From Candidatus Rifleibacteriota bacterium (GTDB lineage: Bacteria; Muiribacteriota; Ozemobacteria; Ozemobacterales; Ozemobacteraceae), in NCBI GenBank assembly GCA_012520995.1, contig JAAYNI010000003.1, forward strand, positions 1 to 64,000: 64,000 nt of DNA, given 5' to 3'. The notes under the pieces were generated by a model that made no database searches, had not been told where the DNA came from, and worked only from the letters and a program-made list of their open reading frames with translations. Below are positions 53,474-62,911 of the stretch, one piece after another. Each line of letters opens with the position of its first letter. The stretch's first letter is position 1. Made by a program: the position numbers and the translations under genes.

Positions 53474-55222
53474 ATGACTCGACAAGACAACGAACAAAAC
53501 GAAGAACCAAAAAACGCCCATCAAGCTGAATCCCTAGAGCCTACTACCTTCGTGGAGCATGTCTTTTATGACAGTGCTCTAATGATTTTCTTCAGCACTA
53601 TTTATAATTTTTTGCCCTATTTGCAGGCCGGAGAATTTAAAAATACTTTTGCAAAAGCCTTGAATGTCTCTTTCTCAGCCTTTATGACAGCCCTCGTTTT
53701 AGCTTTCATATATCAGCTTTTCTATTTTAAGCCTGTAAAGAAGTTGTTTATAGTTATAACAGCTCTCATACCCATGATATTTTCGGTCGCTAATGTTGTG
53801 CTCAAGGCCATATTTGGCATGGGTTTTGGCTTTGTGGTAATGGATATCATTGCAGGAACCAACTTAGGTGAAGTGGAAGGCTTTATTCAACTTTATCTCG
53901 ATGAAAAGTTTATTGGTTATATTTTGCTTGGTCTATCTCCATTCATATTGGCTTTTTGTTTCAGAAAGCACATAAGGAAATTTGCCGTTTATCTGGCAAG
54001 AAACCCTCGCTATATCATTGTTTTCGTTGTTTTATGGGCTTTGATAATACAGATAAATCTTGGAAAAGTCTTCGGGAATAGTTATGAGTCGCCTATAATT
54101 TCTATGTTTCGTTATGCCAAAACCTATATAAAAGGTAAGTTTTATGGAGGTTCTATATATGAGGAAGGTGCCTTTAGAGCGGAGATTACAAGGAACGACT
54201 CAAGTATTCCGAATATAGTCTTGGTTATAGGTGAGAGCGCTTCCAGTGACTACATGGGTATATACGGACATAAGATCCCGAATACTCCTGCCTGCGAAAC
54301 TTGGGAGAACAAAGGAAACTTGGCGGTTTTTCATAATGTTATAACTCCCAGGCCTTCAACCTATTACGCTGTGCCAATGATGATAAGCTTTATGGCATAT
54401 GATGCTCCCGAACTGACAGATCATACGGCTAACAATATTTCTGAAATTTTTCAGCAGTGCGGTTACAAGACTTTTTGGATTTCCAATCAAGAGCGGGATA
54501 CCAACGGAAGCCTTTATACGACTTTCACGTCAGACTATCTGAGTGATTACAGTCATTATCATTCTGGTTCCCGTTTTAACATAGAATCTTCGAAAACGCT
54601 TTCAAACTTTGACGGGTTGGTTGCAGCAGATTTTCTTAATAACTTAAAAAAGGAAAGAAAAGCGGAAGCAAAAGGTTTTTACGTGCTTCATCTTCAAGGC
54701 AGTCACTATGCTTATAATTTACGTTATCCGCCGCAGTTCCAGCGATGGAATTCCATAGATTTGCTTGATGAACCTTTGCAGGAAGACAAAAAACAAAACG
54801 TGGCTGATTTCATCAACAGTATGTATTATACAGACCATCTCTTGGATGTAATGATGCAAAAACTCAATGATGACGAATCAATTTTGATTTATGTTTCAGA
54901 TCACGGAGAAGAGTTGGGACAGAACGGCAAATACAGAACACACTCAAACACTGAGGCAGTTTCGCAAAGCATGTTCCGTATTCCGTTTTTGATTTGGATG
55001 TCTGACAAGTTTATCGCAAATAAACCAGAAAAGGCTGCACAGATAAAAGAGGCTGCTGTAAAGCATAATCCTTGGATGACAGATAGTTTGCCTCATTTGA
55101 TTTTGGATTTAGCAGATATAGAAACAACTCAATATAAACCTGAGAATAGCCTTATTAATCCTGCTTTTCAATTAAAGGATAGAAAAATATTTGGAATTAA
55201 ATTTGAAGACTTGGAGCCTTGA
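53474..55222 (+). CDS. Phosphoethanolamine transferase-like membrane enzyme, copy 1
   Basis: An EptA/CptA-like enzyme that would move phosphoethanolamine from phosphatidylethanolamine to an envelope glycan or lipid. Of 582 residues, five membrane helices occupy about 30-210. The periplasmic sulfatase-fold domain follows. Metal ligand Glu254 is in VIGESASSDYMGIYG, the likely catalytic Thr296 in PRPSTYYAVP, and the late metal site is VSDHGEELGQNGKY. HLQGSHYAYNLRYP matches the His/Ser block of the family. The frame opens at TTG 53468, but the ATG at 53474 is more likely. The next gene is a paralogue. The target could be lipid A, core sugar or a surface polymer. Confidence 0.87.
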   Translation: MTRQDNEQNEEPKNAHQAESLEPTTFVEHVFYDSALMIFFSTIYNFLPYLQAGEFKNTFAKALNVSFSAFMTALVLAFIYQLFYFKPVKKLFIVITALIPMIFSVANVVLKAIFGMGFGFVVMDIIAGTNLGEVEGFIQLYLDEKFIGYILLGLSPFILAFCFRKHIRKFAVYLARNPRYIIVFVVLWALIIQINLGKVFGNSYESPIISMFRYAKTYIKGKFYGGSIYEEGAFRAEITRNDSSIPNIVLVIGESASSDYMGIYGHKIPNTPACETWENKGNLAVFHNVITPRPSTYYAVPMMISFMAYDAPELTDHTANNISEIFQQCGYKTFWISNQERDTNGSLYTTFTSDYLSDYSHYHSGSRFNIESSKTLSNFDGLVAADFLNNLKKERKAEAKGFYVLHLQGSHYAYNLRYPPQFQRWNSIDLLDEPLQEDKKQNVADFINSMYYTDHLLDVMMQKLNDDESILIYVSDHGEELGQNGKYRTHSNTEAVSQSMFRIPFLIWMSDKFIANKPEKAAQIKEAAVKHNPWMTDSLPHLILDLADIETTQYKPENSLINPAFQLKDRKIFGIKFEDLEP

Positions 55223-55325
55223 ATGTGATGAAAAAATCAGCATTAAAAGCGCTATTTTGCAGATGTAAATTTAGAGTTTATACTGGCAGCTCCTTTTTTC
55301 TATTTAAAAACCTCTAAAAAATATT

Positions 55326-57068
55326 ATGTCAGCTGAAAAAACAGAAGATAAACTCCAAAATAACTATTTACAGCCTGAAACATTCGCAGAACGAGTTTTT
55401 TATGACTCGGCTCTCATGATTCTTTTTAATACTATTTATTGCTTTGTGCCGTATTTACAAAGCTCAAATACTGATTACGCTGCTTTTATAGCTTTAAACA
55501 AGGCTCTTGTAGGTTTTACGCTTGCGCTGTTCTTAGCTTTTGTTTATCAGCTTTTATATTTTAAACCCATAAAGAAATTTTTTGTAGTTGTAACAGCGCT
55601 TATACCTCTTCTTTTTTCTGTAACTCAAGTTGTTGTTAAGGCGGTTTTGGGAGCAAATCTTAACTTTTCAATTCTGGATTTAGTGACAGGCACTAATTTA
55701 GGTGAGGTTAAGGGCTTTATACAGCTTTATGTTGATTGGCAGGTAATTGCCCTTGTTTTATTGGCGCTTTTGCCATTTTTTCTCGCTTATGTTTTTCGTA
55801 AATATGTAAGAAGTTTTGCGGTTTACTTGTTACGACATCATATCTGCCTTATAACCTGCCTCATAATAATCGTGTTTTTTTGGGTTTTGTTTATGGGGAT
55901 AAATTTAAGCAATCTATTTGCTCGTGCTGAATCTCCTATAACATGGTCATTTCGTTATGCAAAAACATTTGTCAGTCTAGATTTATATGCTGCTGCTCTT
56001 CTTAAAGAAGGAGCTTTTAGGGCAGAAATAACAAAAAATGAATCAACTATTCCAAATGTGATTTTGGTTGTTGGTGAGAGTGCTTCCACTGATTACATGA
56101 GTATTTATGGTTATGAAATGGATACAACACCTGTTTGTGCTAATTGGGAAAAAAATGGCAACTTAGCAGTATTTCATGATGTAATTTCTTCTAATACTTT
56201 AACAAAATACACTGTGCCAACTTTAATAAGCTTTATAGGCGGGGATAAAACATCTGGACTTTCAGATAGCACGGCAAATAATATTTTTGATATTTTTTCT
56301 CAATGTGGTTATAAAACCTTTTGGTTATCTAATCAAGATAGAGATACCACTGACACGCTTTATATGAATTTTACGTCTGACTTCCTAGCAGATCATAGCA
56401 AATATTATGCAGGTTCACGTTTTGCCGCATACTCTTCTAAAAAATTTTCTGCTAAAGATGGAGTGCTTGTCGAAGACTTTATTAAAAAAGTTGAGAGGGA
56501 AAAAGAAGCCTCCGGTAAGAAACTTTATCTGCTTCATCTGCTAGGCAGTCATGCTGCTTATAATTTGCGTTATCCAGCAGAATTTGAACGATGGACTGCC
56601 TCAGATTTGGCAGATGAGCCTTTAAAAGAAGATATGAAACAACGGGTTGCGGAGTATCTCAACAGCATTTACTACACAGACTATCTCTTGGGACAAATGA
56701 TGGAAAAACTGAACTATGAGGAATCAATTATTTTATATGTTTCAGATCACGGAGAAGAATTAGGGCAAAATGGCCAATACAGAGGACATATTCTTTTGCC
56801 GGCAGTTTCGCAGGCAATGTTTCGCATCCCTTTTCTTATCTGGATGTCTGACAAGTTTATAGAAAATAATCCAGAAAAGTCACTTCAAATAATGGAAGCT
56901 GCTGAAGAAAGCAAGCCTTGGATGAGCGATAGTTTGCCGCACCTGCTTTTAGATATAGCTAATATAGAGACAACCCAATACAAGCCTGAAATGAGTGTTA
57001 TTAATCCAGCTTTTGTGGTAAAAGAAAGAAAGATACTTGGAATTAACTACGAAGATTTTGAACCCTAG
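55326..57068 (+). CDS. Phosphoethanolamine transferase-like membrane enzyme, copy 2
   Basis: A tandem paralogue of the preceding gene, 580 residues, with the same five helices and sulfatase-fold domain. Glu251 in VVGESASTDYMSIYG, a Thr in the segment NTLTKYTVP, HLLGSHAAYNLRYP and VSDHGEELGQNGQY all correspond. The membrane part and the substrate loop have diverged most, which suggests different acceptors. The 103-bp gap before it holds no terminator I can see, so both may be one transcript. The ribosome site is weak (only AAAAAATATT). Confidence 0.87.
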   Translation: MSAEKTEDKLQNNYLQPETFAERVFYDSALMILFNTIYCFVPYLQSSNTDYAAFIALNKALVGFTLALFLAFVYQLLYFKPIKKFFVVVTALIPLLFSVTQVVVKAVLGANLNFSILDLVTGTNLGEVKGFIQLYVDWQVIALVLLALLPFFLAYVFRKYVRSFAVYLLRHHICLITCLIIIVFFWVLFMGINLSNLFARAESPITWSFRYAKTFVSLDLYAAALLKEGAFRAEITKNESTIPNVILVVGESASTDYMSIYGYEMDTTPVCANWEKNGNLAVFHDVISSNTLTKYTVPTLISFIGGDKTSGLSDSTANNIFDIFSQCGYKTFWLSNQDRDTTDTLYMNFTSDFLADHSKYYAGSRFAAYSSKKFSAKDGVLVEDFIKKVEREKEASGKKLYLLHLLGSHAAYNLRYPAEFERWTASDLADEPLKEDMKQRVAEYLNSIYYTDYLLGQMMEKLNYEESIILYVSDHGEELGQNGQYRGHILLPAVSQAMFRIPFLIWMSDKFIENNPEKSLQIMEAAEESKPWMSDSLPHLLLDIANIETTQYKPEMSVINPAFVVKERKILGINYEDFEP

Positions 57069-57085
57069 ATGAAAATTGAGAGGAA

Positions 57086-58495
57086 ATGATGAAAAGCGCA
57101 TTATTAGGCATATTGCTCGGAGCCGCTATTTATCCGCATGCGGCAGTTGCAATCAAAGAAGTCGCAGGAAAAGATGCGGATAAATGCCTTCACACTGTTG
57201 AAGGCACAGAGAAGCTCGGGAAAGCAATTCAAGAACTGGCTCCTGACACCATAGTTATAATATCGCCCCATGGTATAGCTTTTTCTGATGCTATAAGTAT
57301 TGCTATAGAGCCTGAGATGAAGGGCAGTTTTGCCATGTTTAGGTGCCCTGAAATTAAGTTTTCTTTTCACAACGATCTTGACTTGACCAAGGCTATCATA
57401 GATTTGAGCAAAGCCGAGGGAATCCCTGTGATAGAGATGAATAAATCCACAGCTCAAATGTACGGACAGCGATACGAGCTGGATCACGGCGTTATGGTGC
57501 CAATGCACTTTCTGACACAGCATTATAAGCCATTTAACCTAGTTTCCATTACTTATGCTATGCTTTCTTCTGAAACTCTTGCTAACTTCGGAAAAGTTAT
57601 AAGAAAAGCTGCGGAAGAAAGCGGTAAACGGGTTTTGCTGCTGGCTTCAGGCGATCTGTCGCATAGGCTTTCTAAAACTGGAAATTACTCTTTTTCGCCG
57701 ATGGGCAAAATTTTTGACGAGAAAATAGTTGACTTGGTCAAAAACAAAGATCTTGACGGAATCATAAATTTTGACGAAGAAGTCAGAGAAGAGGCAGGGG
57801 AGTGCGGTCTTAACTGCTTCAAGATAATGGCTGGAGCTTTAAAAGGCCTTAAACTGGAATCAGAAGTTTTTTCTTATGAAGGCCCTTTTGGAGTTGGCTA
57901 TATGACAGCCATTTTGAAAAATGTTGGAGCAAATATGAAAAGTGAAAACGGAAAAGGCTCAATTGAAGCCGAAAGCAATAAAACAACGGATCCATACGTG
58001 GCTCTTGCAAAAGCAAGCCTTTCTTATTATTTGGAGCACAAAAAGCTTATGCCTGTACCGCCGGATTTGCCTGCAGAAATGCTCAATACAAGAGCCGGTT
58101 GTTTTGTCTCTATGAAAAAAAGAGGAAGACTGCGCGGCTGCATAGGCACTATTGTTGGATATCAAAAATCTCTTGCAATGGAAATAATCTCCAATGCTGT
58201 TTCAGCGGGCATGAATGACTCCAGATTTTCGCCTGTAAGGAAAGAAGAGTTGGATGAGATTGTTTTTTCGGTTGATGTGCTGAAAGAACCGGAACCAATA
58301 AATTCCATTGAGGAGCTGGATGTTAAAAAATACGGCGTAATAGTCACTTTCCGAAACCGCAGAGGTTTGCTTTTGCCAAATCTTGAAGGAGTTGATACCC
58401 CTGAAGAACAGCTCTCTATAGCTATGCAAAAAGCCGGCATTTATCCTGACGATCAGTATAGATTAGAGCGTTTTGAAGTGATACGCCATGAGTAG
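57086..58495 (+). CDS. Fused LigB-type (Memo-like) and AMMECR1-domain protein
   Basis: Two domains of the AmmeMemoRadiSam group are joined in 469 residues. Residues 1-275 form a class III extradiol dioxygenase (LigB)-like domain: LGAAIYPHAAVAIKEV, IISPHGIAF, LDHGVMVPMHF, LLASGDLSHRL. Residues 300-469 form an AMMECR1 domain, with the invariant LRGCIGTI motif and SRFSPV. These two proteins are usually encoded beside a radical SAM enzyme; none is present in this window. GAGAGGAA stands before two tandem ATGs. It starts 17 bases after the transferase gene. The function of the system is not established. Confidence 0.92.
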   Translation: MMKSALLGILLGAAIYPHAAVAIKEVAGKDADKCLHTVEGTEKLGKAIQELAPDTIVIISPHGIAFSDAISIAIEPEMKGSFAMFRCPEIKFSFHNDLDLTKAIIDLSKAEGIPVIEMNKSTAQMYGQRYELDHGVMVPMHFLTQHYKPFNLVSITYAMLSSETLANFGKVIRKAAEESGKRVLLLASGDLSHRLSKTGNYSFSPMGKIFDEKIVDLVKNKDLDGIINFDEEVREEAGECGLNCFKIMAGALKGLKLESEVFSYEGPFGVGYMTAILKNVGANMKSENGKGSIEAESNKTTDPYVALAKASLSYYLEHKKLMPVPPDLPAEMLNTRAGCFVSMKKRGRLRGCIGTIVGYQKSLAMEIISNAVSAGMNDSRFSPVRKEELDEIVFSVDVLKEPEPINSIEELDVKKYGVIVTFRNRRGLLLPNLEGVDTPEEQLSIAMQKAGIYPDDQYRLERFEVIRHE

Positions 58496-58506
58496 CTGCT
58501 GTGCAG

Positions 58507-58592
58507 GCTTTTTAAGCAAAGCTTAAAAAGCAGTGGAGAGTGTTGAGTGGCGTGTGGCGAGTTTTAATAATGTAAAGTGTATAGTGTAGAAT
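58507..58592 (+). repeat. R7 repeat (copy 2) followed by R4
   Basis: An 11-bp perfect inverted repeat (GCTTTTTAAGC, AAA, GCTTAAAAAGC; 58507-58531) is followed by GTTGAGTGGCGTGTGGCGAG. Then R4 (58562-58592, AATGTAAAGTGTATAGTGTA). A reverse R1 piece is at 58658-58680. The spacer 58496-58696 has no gene. Confidence 0.6.
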
Positions 58593-58696
58593 GACAAAAT
58601 GAATGTTCGCTTTTTCTGTCCTTTCTGCCCACTATCCACTACCCACAACCCACTGTTTTTACAGTCTGTGGATAAAAAAAAGAAAAGGAATAATTG

Positions 58697-59950
58697 ATGA
58701 GTAAGTTTAATAAAAGATATGAGTTGTCCGTAACATCTGAAATAGGCAAGCTTGAAGGAGTTATACTGCATACGCCAGGTCTTGAAATTGAACACATGAC
58801 ACCTGCTAATGCTGAAAGAGCTCTTTATAGTGACGTTTTGAATCTTTCAGTTGCTTCAATGGAATATGATCAGCTCAAAGGTGTTTTGGAAAAAACCGCC
58901 CAAGTTTTTCAGGTGGAAGACCTTTTGGCAGAGGTTTTGGATAACTCAAGAGTAAGAAATAATTTAATACAGAAGATTTGTGCCAATTCAGAAGCTCATG
59001 AAGTTTATGAAGACTTGCTCAAAATGTCGCCTGCCGATCTTTCGGAAGCTCTTATGCAAGGCGTTTTGATGAAACGTGACAATCTTTCCAGATTTTTGAG
59101 TAACGAAAGGTATTCTTTGCGTCCCCTGCACAACTTCTTTTTTACTAGAGACCTTGCAGCAGTAATCAATGACAGAGTTCTGGTTTCCAAGATGGCGAGC
59201 CAAGTCAGAAGCCGAGAAGCTTTGATAATGGAGACTATTTTCGACTATCATCCTATGTTTTCGGTAGAGACATTAGACTTGAACCACATTGATAATGCCC
59301 ATATAGAAGGCGGCGATGTTCTTGTCGCAAACGAGAATACTCTCATAATAGGCTGTGGAGCCAGAACCAATTCTGTGGCTATAGATTATTTGATTGAAAG
59401 CTTTAAAAAAGAAGGCGGAGTGCAACATATTCTGGTTCAAGAACTTCCGCTTGAGCCAGAGTCATTTATTCATCTTGATATGGTATTTACCCTCCTGGAT
59501 AAACATACTTGCATGGTTTATAAACCTGTGGTTATGGACTCTGCTTCATTAAAGACAGTTTCAATAACAATTGATAATGGCAAAGTTTCTATTAGAGAAG
59601 AAAAAGATTTGCTCAGGGGTATGGAAAAACTTGGAATGGAAATGGAACCTGTATTCTGCGGCAGCACTTCAGATACTTGGATTCAAGAGCGCGAGCAATG
59701 GCACAGCGGAGCTAACTTCTTTGCTCTTGGCGAAGGCAAAATTATAGGTTATCATCGCAATGTGAATACTATAGAGGCATTGGACTATGCTGGCTTTAGC
59801 GTTATAGATGCTGTGGATGTCATAGAAAACAAAGTAGATCTTGATTCATACGACAGATATGTAATTACAATTGATGGCTCTGAACTGGCCAGAGGCGGCG
59901 GCGGTTGCAGATGTATGACTATGCCTATCCGCCGTGCACCCGTTAAGTGA
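58697..59950 (+). CDS. arcA: Arginine deiminase
   Basis: Hydrolyses arginine to citrulline and ammonia, the first step of the deiminase route to ATP and acid resistance. The 417 residues contain FTRDLAAVI, the catalytic Glu/His region HIEGGDVLV and EQWHSGANFFALG, and the nucleophile Cys406 in GGGGCRCMTMPIRR at the extreme C-terminus. AAAGGAA is about 9 bases before the ATG at 58697. No arcB, arcC or antiporter arcD gene is adjacent, so the rest of the pathway must lie elsewhere if complete. Confidence 0.96.
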   Translation: MSKFNKRYELSVTSEIGKLEGVILHTPGLEIEHMTPANAERALYSDVLNLSVASMEYDQLKGVLEKTAQVFQVEDLLAEVLDNSRVRNNLIQKICANSEAHEVYEDLLKMSPADLSEALMQGVLMKRDNLSRFLSNERYSLRPLHNFFFTRDLAAVINDRVLVSKMASQVRSREALIMETIFDYHPMFSVETLDLNHIDNAHIEGGDVLVANENTLIIGCGARTNSVAIDYLIESFKKEGGVQHILVQELPLEPESFIHLDMVFTLLDKHTCMVYKPVVMDSASLKTVSITIDNGKVSIREEKDLLRGMEKLGMEMEPVFCGSTSDTWIQEREQWHSGANFFALGEGKIIGYHRNVNTIEALDYAGFSVIDAVDVIENKVDLDSYDRYVITIDGSELARGGGGCRCMTMPIRRAPVK

Positions 59951-59960
59951 GGGTGACGGG

Positions 59961-60055
59961 TCTTGAGTGGCGGGTGGCGAGTTGAGTTGTTTAGACTCAA
60001 TTACTGAAACTAATCACTGCATTGAGATGCTAATAAATAGCTGAACCTCTTAGCT
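59961..60055 (+). repeat. R7 tail joined to R2
   Basis: 59961-59981 is the GTGGCGGG part of R7 without its palindrome. It joins directly to the best-preserved R2 copy (59976-60055, TTGAGTTGTTTAGACTCAAT, then TTGAGATGCTAATAAATAGC). Confidence 0.65.
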
Positions 60056-60124
60056 TTGAAAAGAGAAGAAAAATCGACTATAAATTCTAAGTTCTTGTTT
60101 CTAATTAAAGACAAAAATCAGTAG

Positions 60125-60160
60125 AAAATTCAATTTGATAAAAAAGAGAATTGAATTTTT
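60125..60160 (+). terminator. Weak AT-rich hairpin with T-run behind arcA
   Basis: AAAATTCAATT pairs with AATTGAATTTT (11 bp, 13-base loop), followed by a short T-run. A second small hairpin (AAAAACATG/CATGTTTTT) is at 60230-60250. Either could end arcA or the convergent ATPase transcript. Confidence 0.4.
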
Positions 60161-60261
60161 GGAAGAGTCACGATGAAATAGGTGAATTAGAAGATTTATT
60201 TTTAAGTCACCTGTTGTCACTGACGGAACAAAAACATGTTACATGTTTTTGAGAGATTTTT

Positions 60262-60350
60262 GGTCTGTCGGTGTATTCCGTGTGTTCTGTGGTTTAAAAA
60301 AGTTCTCAGTTTTCAATTTGTGTTTTTCGTGTGTTTCGTGGTTTGGCGAT
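60262..60350 (-). repeat. R1 repeats overlapping the ATPase C-terminus
   Basis: In reverse: CCACGAAACACACGAAAAAC, then about 30 bases, then CCACAGAACACACGGAATAC. The left part lies inside the ATPase gene and encodes its last residues and stop. Confidence 0.75.
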
Positions 60351-62861
60351 TTTTAAAATCTCATACCAGAAGACCGATAAAAACGCCAACAGAGCTGACT
60401 TTGCAAGCAGTTCAAAACTCAGGCCTTCCAGCTTCAGATAAGAGGCTAGGGGAGTATATAGAATAACAAGCAAGAACACTGGAGTAGCAACAAACACACT
60501 TCTCATAGTATTGTCTTTTAGCAGTTTTTTCAGGGTTTGAAATGCGTATTCCTTCTCTGAGCTGACAACCATGACCAAAAACAGGTTTGCAAGAATCATT
60601 ACTGTCAGACCCGCTGAACGGGCTAAAGCTGAATTTTCCGGATTGGAAGACAAGCGGCTGTAGTAGAGGCCGAATGAGGCAAGGAATATGACAAAACCTT
60701 GAAGCAAACTGGAGAATAATTTTTTGCTTGTGACTATACTTTCTGATGGGTCTCTAGGTTTTCTGTCCATTATATCAGGCTCAGGAGGCTGTCTTTCTAA
60801 AACTATCGAACAAGTCGGGTCTATAAGCACTTCCATTAAAACAACATGCAACGGCAGAAGCATAAGCGAGGCTGATGGAATGCCTAAGAATGGTCCTAAA
60901 AGCGATGCGAGGGCAATGGGCAAGTGAATAGCAAATACATAGCCGACAGCTTTTCTTATGTTGTCATAGATGCGCCTGCCGTCTTTTATAGTTTCAACTA
61001 TAGTTGTAAAGTTGTCGTCCATTAAAATCAGGTCGGCTGCTTCACGGGCAACTTCGCTGCCGCGTTTGCCCATGGCTATTCCTATGTTTGCATGTTTCAA
61101 AGCTGGAGCATCATTTACGCCGTCTCCTGTCATGGCGACTATCTCGCCTGATTCCTGAAAAGCTTTGATAATATTCATTTTGTGCTCGGGTAAAACTCTT
61201 GAGAAAACAGATACCTCTTTGACAGCTTCACAAAGCTCTTCTTGGGTCATGTTTTGTATCATGTTGCCAGTGATGCAGACTCCCTCTTGGCATATACCTA
61301 CCTTTTTTGCTATTGCCAAGGCTGTTTCAGCACTGTCACCTGTTATCATAACAACTCGGACTCCCGCTTTTTGACAAAGAGCTATGTCGTTTTTGACACT
61401 TTCTCTTGGGGGATCTTCTAAACCGACAAGCCCTAAAAAGTGCAATGAGGAGTTCTCCAGGGAAGCAGGTAAAGCCTTGAGATTGTCTAATCCAGCGTAT
61501 GCCACAGCTATAACCCTGAGACCTTTTTTTGCCAAAAGCCGCATTGTGTTTTCAGCTTCCTTTTGGTCTTCTGCAGAAAGGTTGCAGAGAGGCATGATTT
61601 TTTCAGGACTTCCTTTTGCTGCTATAAAAGGCTTTTTGTTTATTTTCCAAACATGTCCCATCATCTTGGTTTCATTTGTGAAAGGATAGTCATGCAAAAA
61701 TTCACGTTCAAAAAGCTTTGCCGTGTCTATAGCTTTTTCATTGCAATAAGCGAGCATAGCCTTTTCCATGGGATCGTAAGCTTCGCTTTCGCAGGCAAGA
61801 GCCATAGTTTCAAGTAAGAGCGTTTCTTCTGTGTTTTTAAAAGGGGCTATTTCCTGAACTTTCATTTGGTTCATGGTTATAGTGCCTGTTTTATCAACGC
61901 AAAGCACAGATACTGAGCCGAGAGTTTCTACACTTTTCAGGTTTCTTACAAGCGATTTTTTTTTGGCGAGCCTCCAAGCGCCCATTGAAAGGAAAACTGT
62001 TAATATTACTGGAAATTCTTCCGGGATCATGGCCATAGCCAAGGTGACTCCGGATAGAATGCTTTCTGTGAGGCGCTCCTTAAAAGGATGATCGGAAATA
62101 TTAAACCAGGTGAAGAGAGCGACTGTCAGCATCAAAATTCCTGCGACAATAGCTGATATTTTAACTAATTTATCTATCTGCTTTTGCAGAGGACTTTTCT
62201 CATCCTCTGCGGCAGAAACGTTTAAGCCTATTTTGCCATATTCGGTTTTGGCTCCTGTTTGTTCAACAAGAATTGTCGCTGTGCCGTGCAGAACAAGAGT
62301 GCCTGCATAACAATGATCTTTTCCCCAATGTTCGTCTTTAACATCAATTTCAGTGGTGTCTGAGGTTACTTGCGTTTTCCAGACAGCTGTGGATTCGCCT
62401 GTAAGTGAGGACTCGTCAATTTGCAGGTCGGCGCAACTTAGGATTTTGCCGTCTGCGGGTATTCTTATACCCTCGTGGATGAGCATCAAATCTCCGGGAA
62501 CCAAATCCTCGCTGAGTATGGCTGTTTCTTTGCCATCTCTTATTACGGTAATATGAGGTCCTGAAAGTTCTTTGAGAGCTTCAAGAGTTCGGTCTGTTTT
62601 CCATTCCTGGAAGAATTCTATGCTCATAATACCAACTACGAAAATGAGCATGATTGCTCCGTCTCTGGCTTCGCCTAAAATGAAGTAGACTAAGGCTGCT
62701 GCAAGAAGAAGCAAAAACATGGGTTCTGCAAGGACATTTAAGAATCTGGTGAAAGGGTTTTTCTTCTTTTCGGGCACCAAAAGGTTTTTGCCATGTTTCG
62801 AAAGGCGTTCTTTCGCTTCAGCAGAGGAAAGTCCAGATATGGGTAGGGCAGGTTGATTCAT
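60306..62861 (-). CDS. P-type cation-transporting ATPase, P2-like (PEEFP), under a NiCo riboswitch
   Basis: An 851-residue inner-membrane cation pump. It has the phosphatase loop TGES, helix 4 with PEEFP (residues 280-284), the phosphorylated Asp323 in DKTGTITMNQM, nucleotide site KGSPEKIM, TGDSAETA and the hinge TGDGVNDAPALKHANIG. Ten membrane helices are expected. PEEFP replaces the PEGLP of Ca pumps, and there is no CPx motif of P1B heavy-metal pumps. The leader carries a NiCo-type riboswitch, which implies export of Co, Ni or Fe(II) ions. The C-terminus (KPRNTRKTQIEN) is encoded by an R1 dispersed repeat. GGGAG precedes the ATG by about 9 bases. Confidence 0.93.
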   Translation of the reverse strand: MNQPALPISGLSSAEAKERLSKHGKNLLVPEKKKNPFTRFLNVLAEPMFLLLLAAALVYFILGEARDGAIMLIFVVGIMSIEFFQEWKTDRTLEALKELSGPHITVIRDGKETAILSEDLVPGDLMLIHEGIRIPADGKILSCADLQIDESSLTGESTAVWKTQVTSDTTEIDVKDEHWGKDHCYAGTLVLHGTATILVEQTGAKTEYGKIGLNVSAAEDEKSPLQKQIDKLVKISAIVAGILMLTVALFTWFNISDHPFKERLTESILSGVTLAMAMIPEEFPVILTVFLSMGAWRLAKKKSLVRNLKSVETLGSVSVLCVDKTGTITMNQMKVQEIAPFKNTEETLLLETMALACESEAYDPMEKAMLAYCNEKAIDTAKLFEREFLHDYPFTNETKMMGHVWKINKKPFIAAKGSPEKIMPLCNLSAEDQKEAENTMRLLAKKGLRVIAVAYAGLDNLKALPASLENSSLHFLGLVGLEDPPRESVKNDIALCQKAGVRVVMITGDSAETALAIAKKVGICQEGVCITGNMIQNMTQEELCEAVKEVSVFSRVLPEHKMNIIKAFQESGEIVAMTGDGVNDAPALKHANIGIAMGKRGSEVAREAADLILMDDNFTTIVETIKDGRRIYDNIRKAVGYVFAIHLPIALASLLGPFLGIPSASLMLLPLHVVLMEVLIDPTCSIVLERQPPEPDIMDRKPRDPSESIVTSKKLFSSLLQGFVIFLASFGLYYSRLSSNPENSALARSAGLTVMILANLFLVMVVSSEKEYAFQTLKKLLKDNTMRSVFVATPVFLLVILYTPLASYLKLEGLSFELLAKSALLAFLSVFWYEILKIAKPRNTRKTQIEN

Positions 62862-62870
62862 TTTTTTTAT

Positions 62871-62911
62871 CTCCCTTTATAGGGCTCAGTTATAAGCCTT
62901 AGTAAAACAAT
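62871..62911 (-). promoter_or_regulatory. Expression platform of the riboswitch (ribosome-site control likely)
   Basis: Between aptamer and ATG the minus strand has ATAACTG (62887-62893), which could pair with the 3' strand of aptamer helix P1. It also has CCCT-ATAA-AGGG (62873-62884), which could cover the ribosome site GGGAG. No terminator stem with a long T-run is visible, so control of translation fits better than of transcription. This is inference from pairing by eye. Confidence 0.5.
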
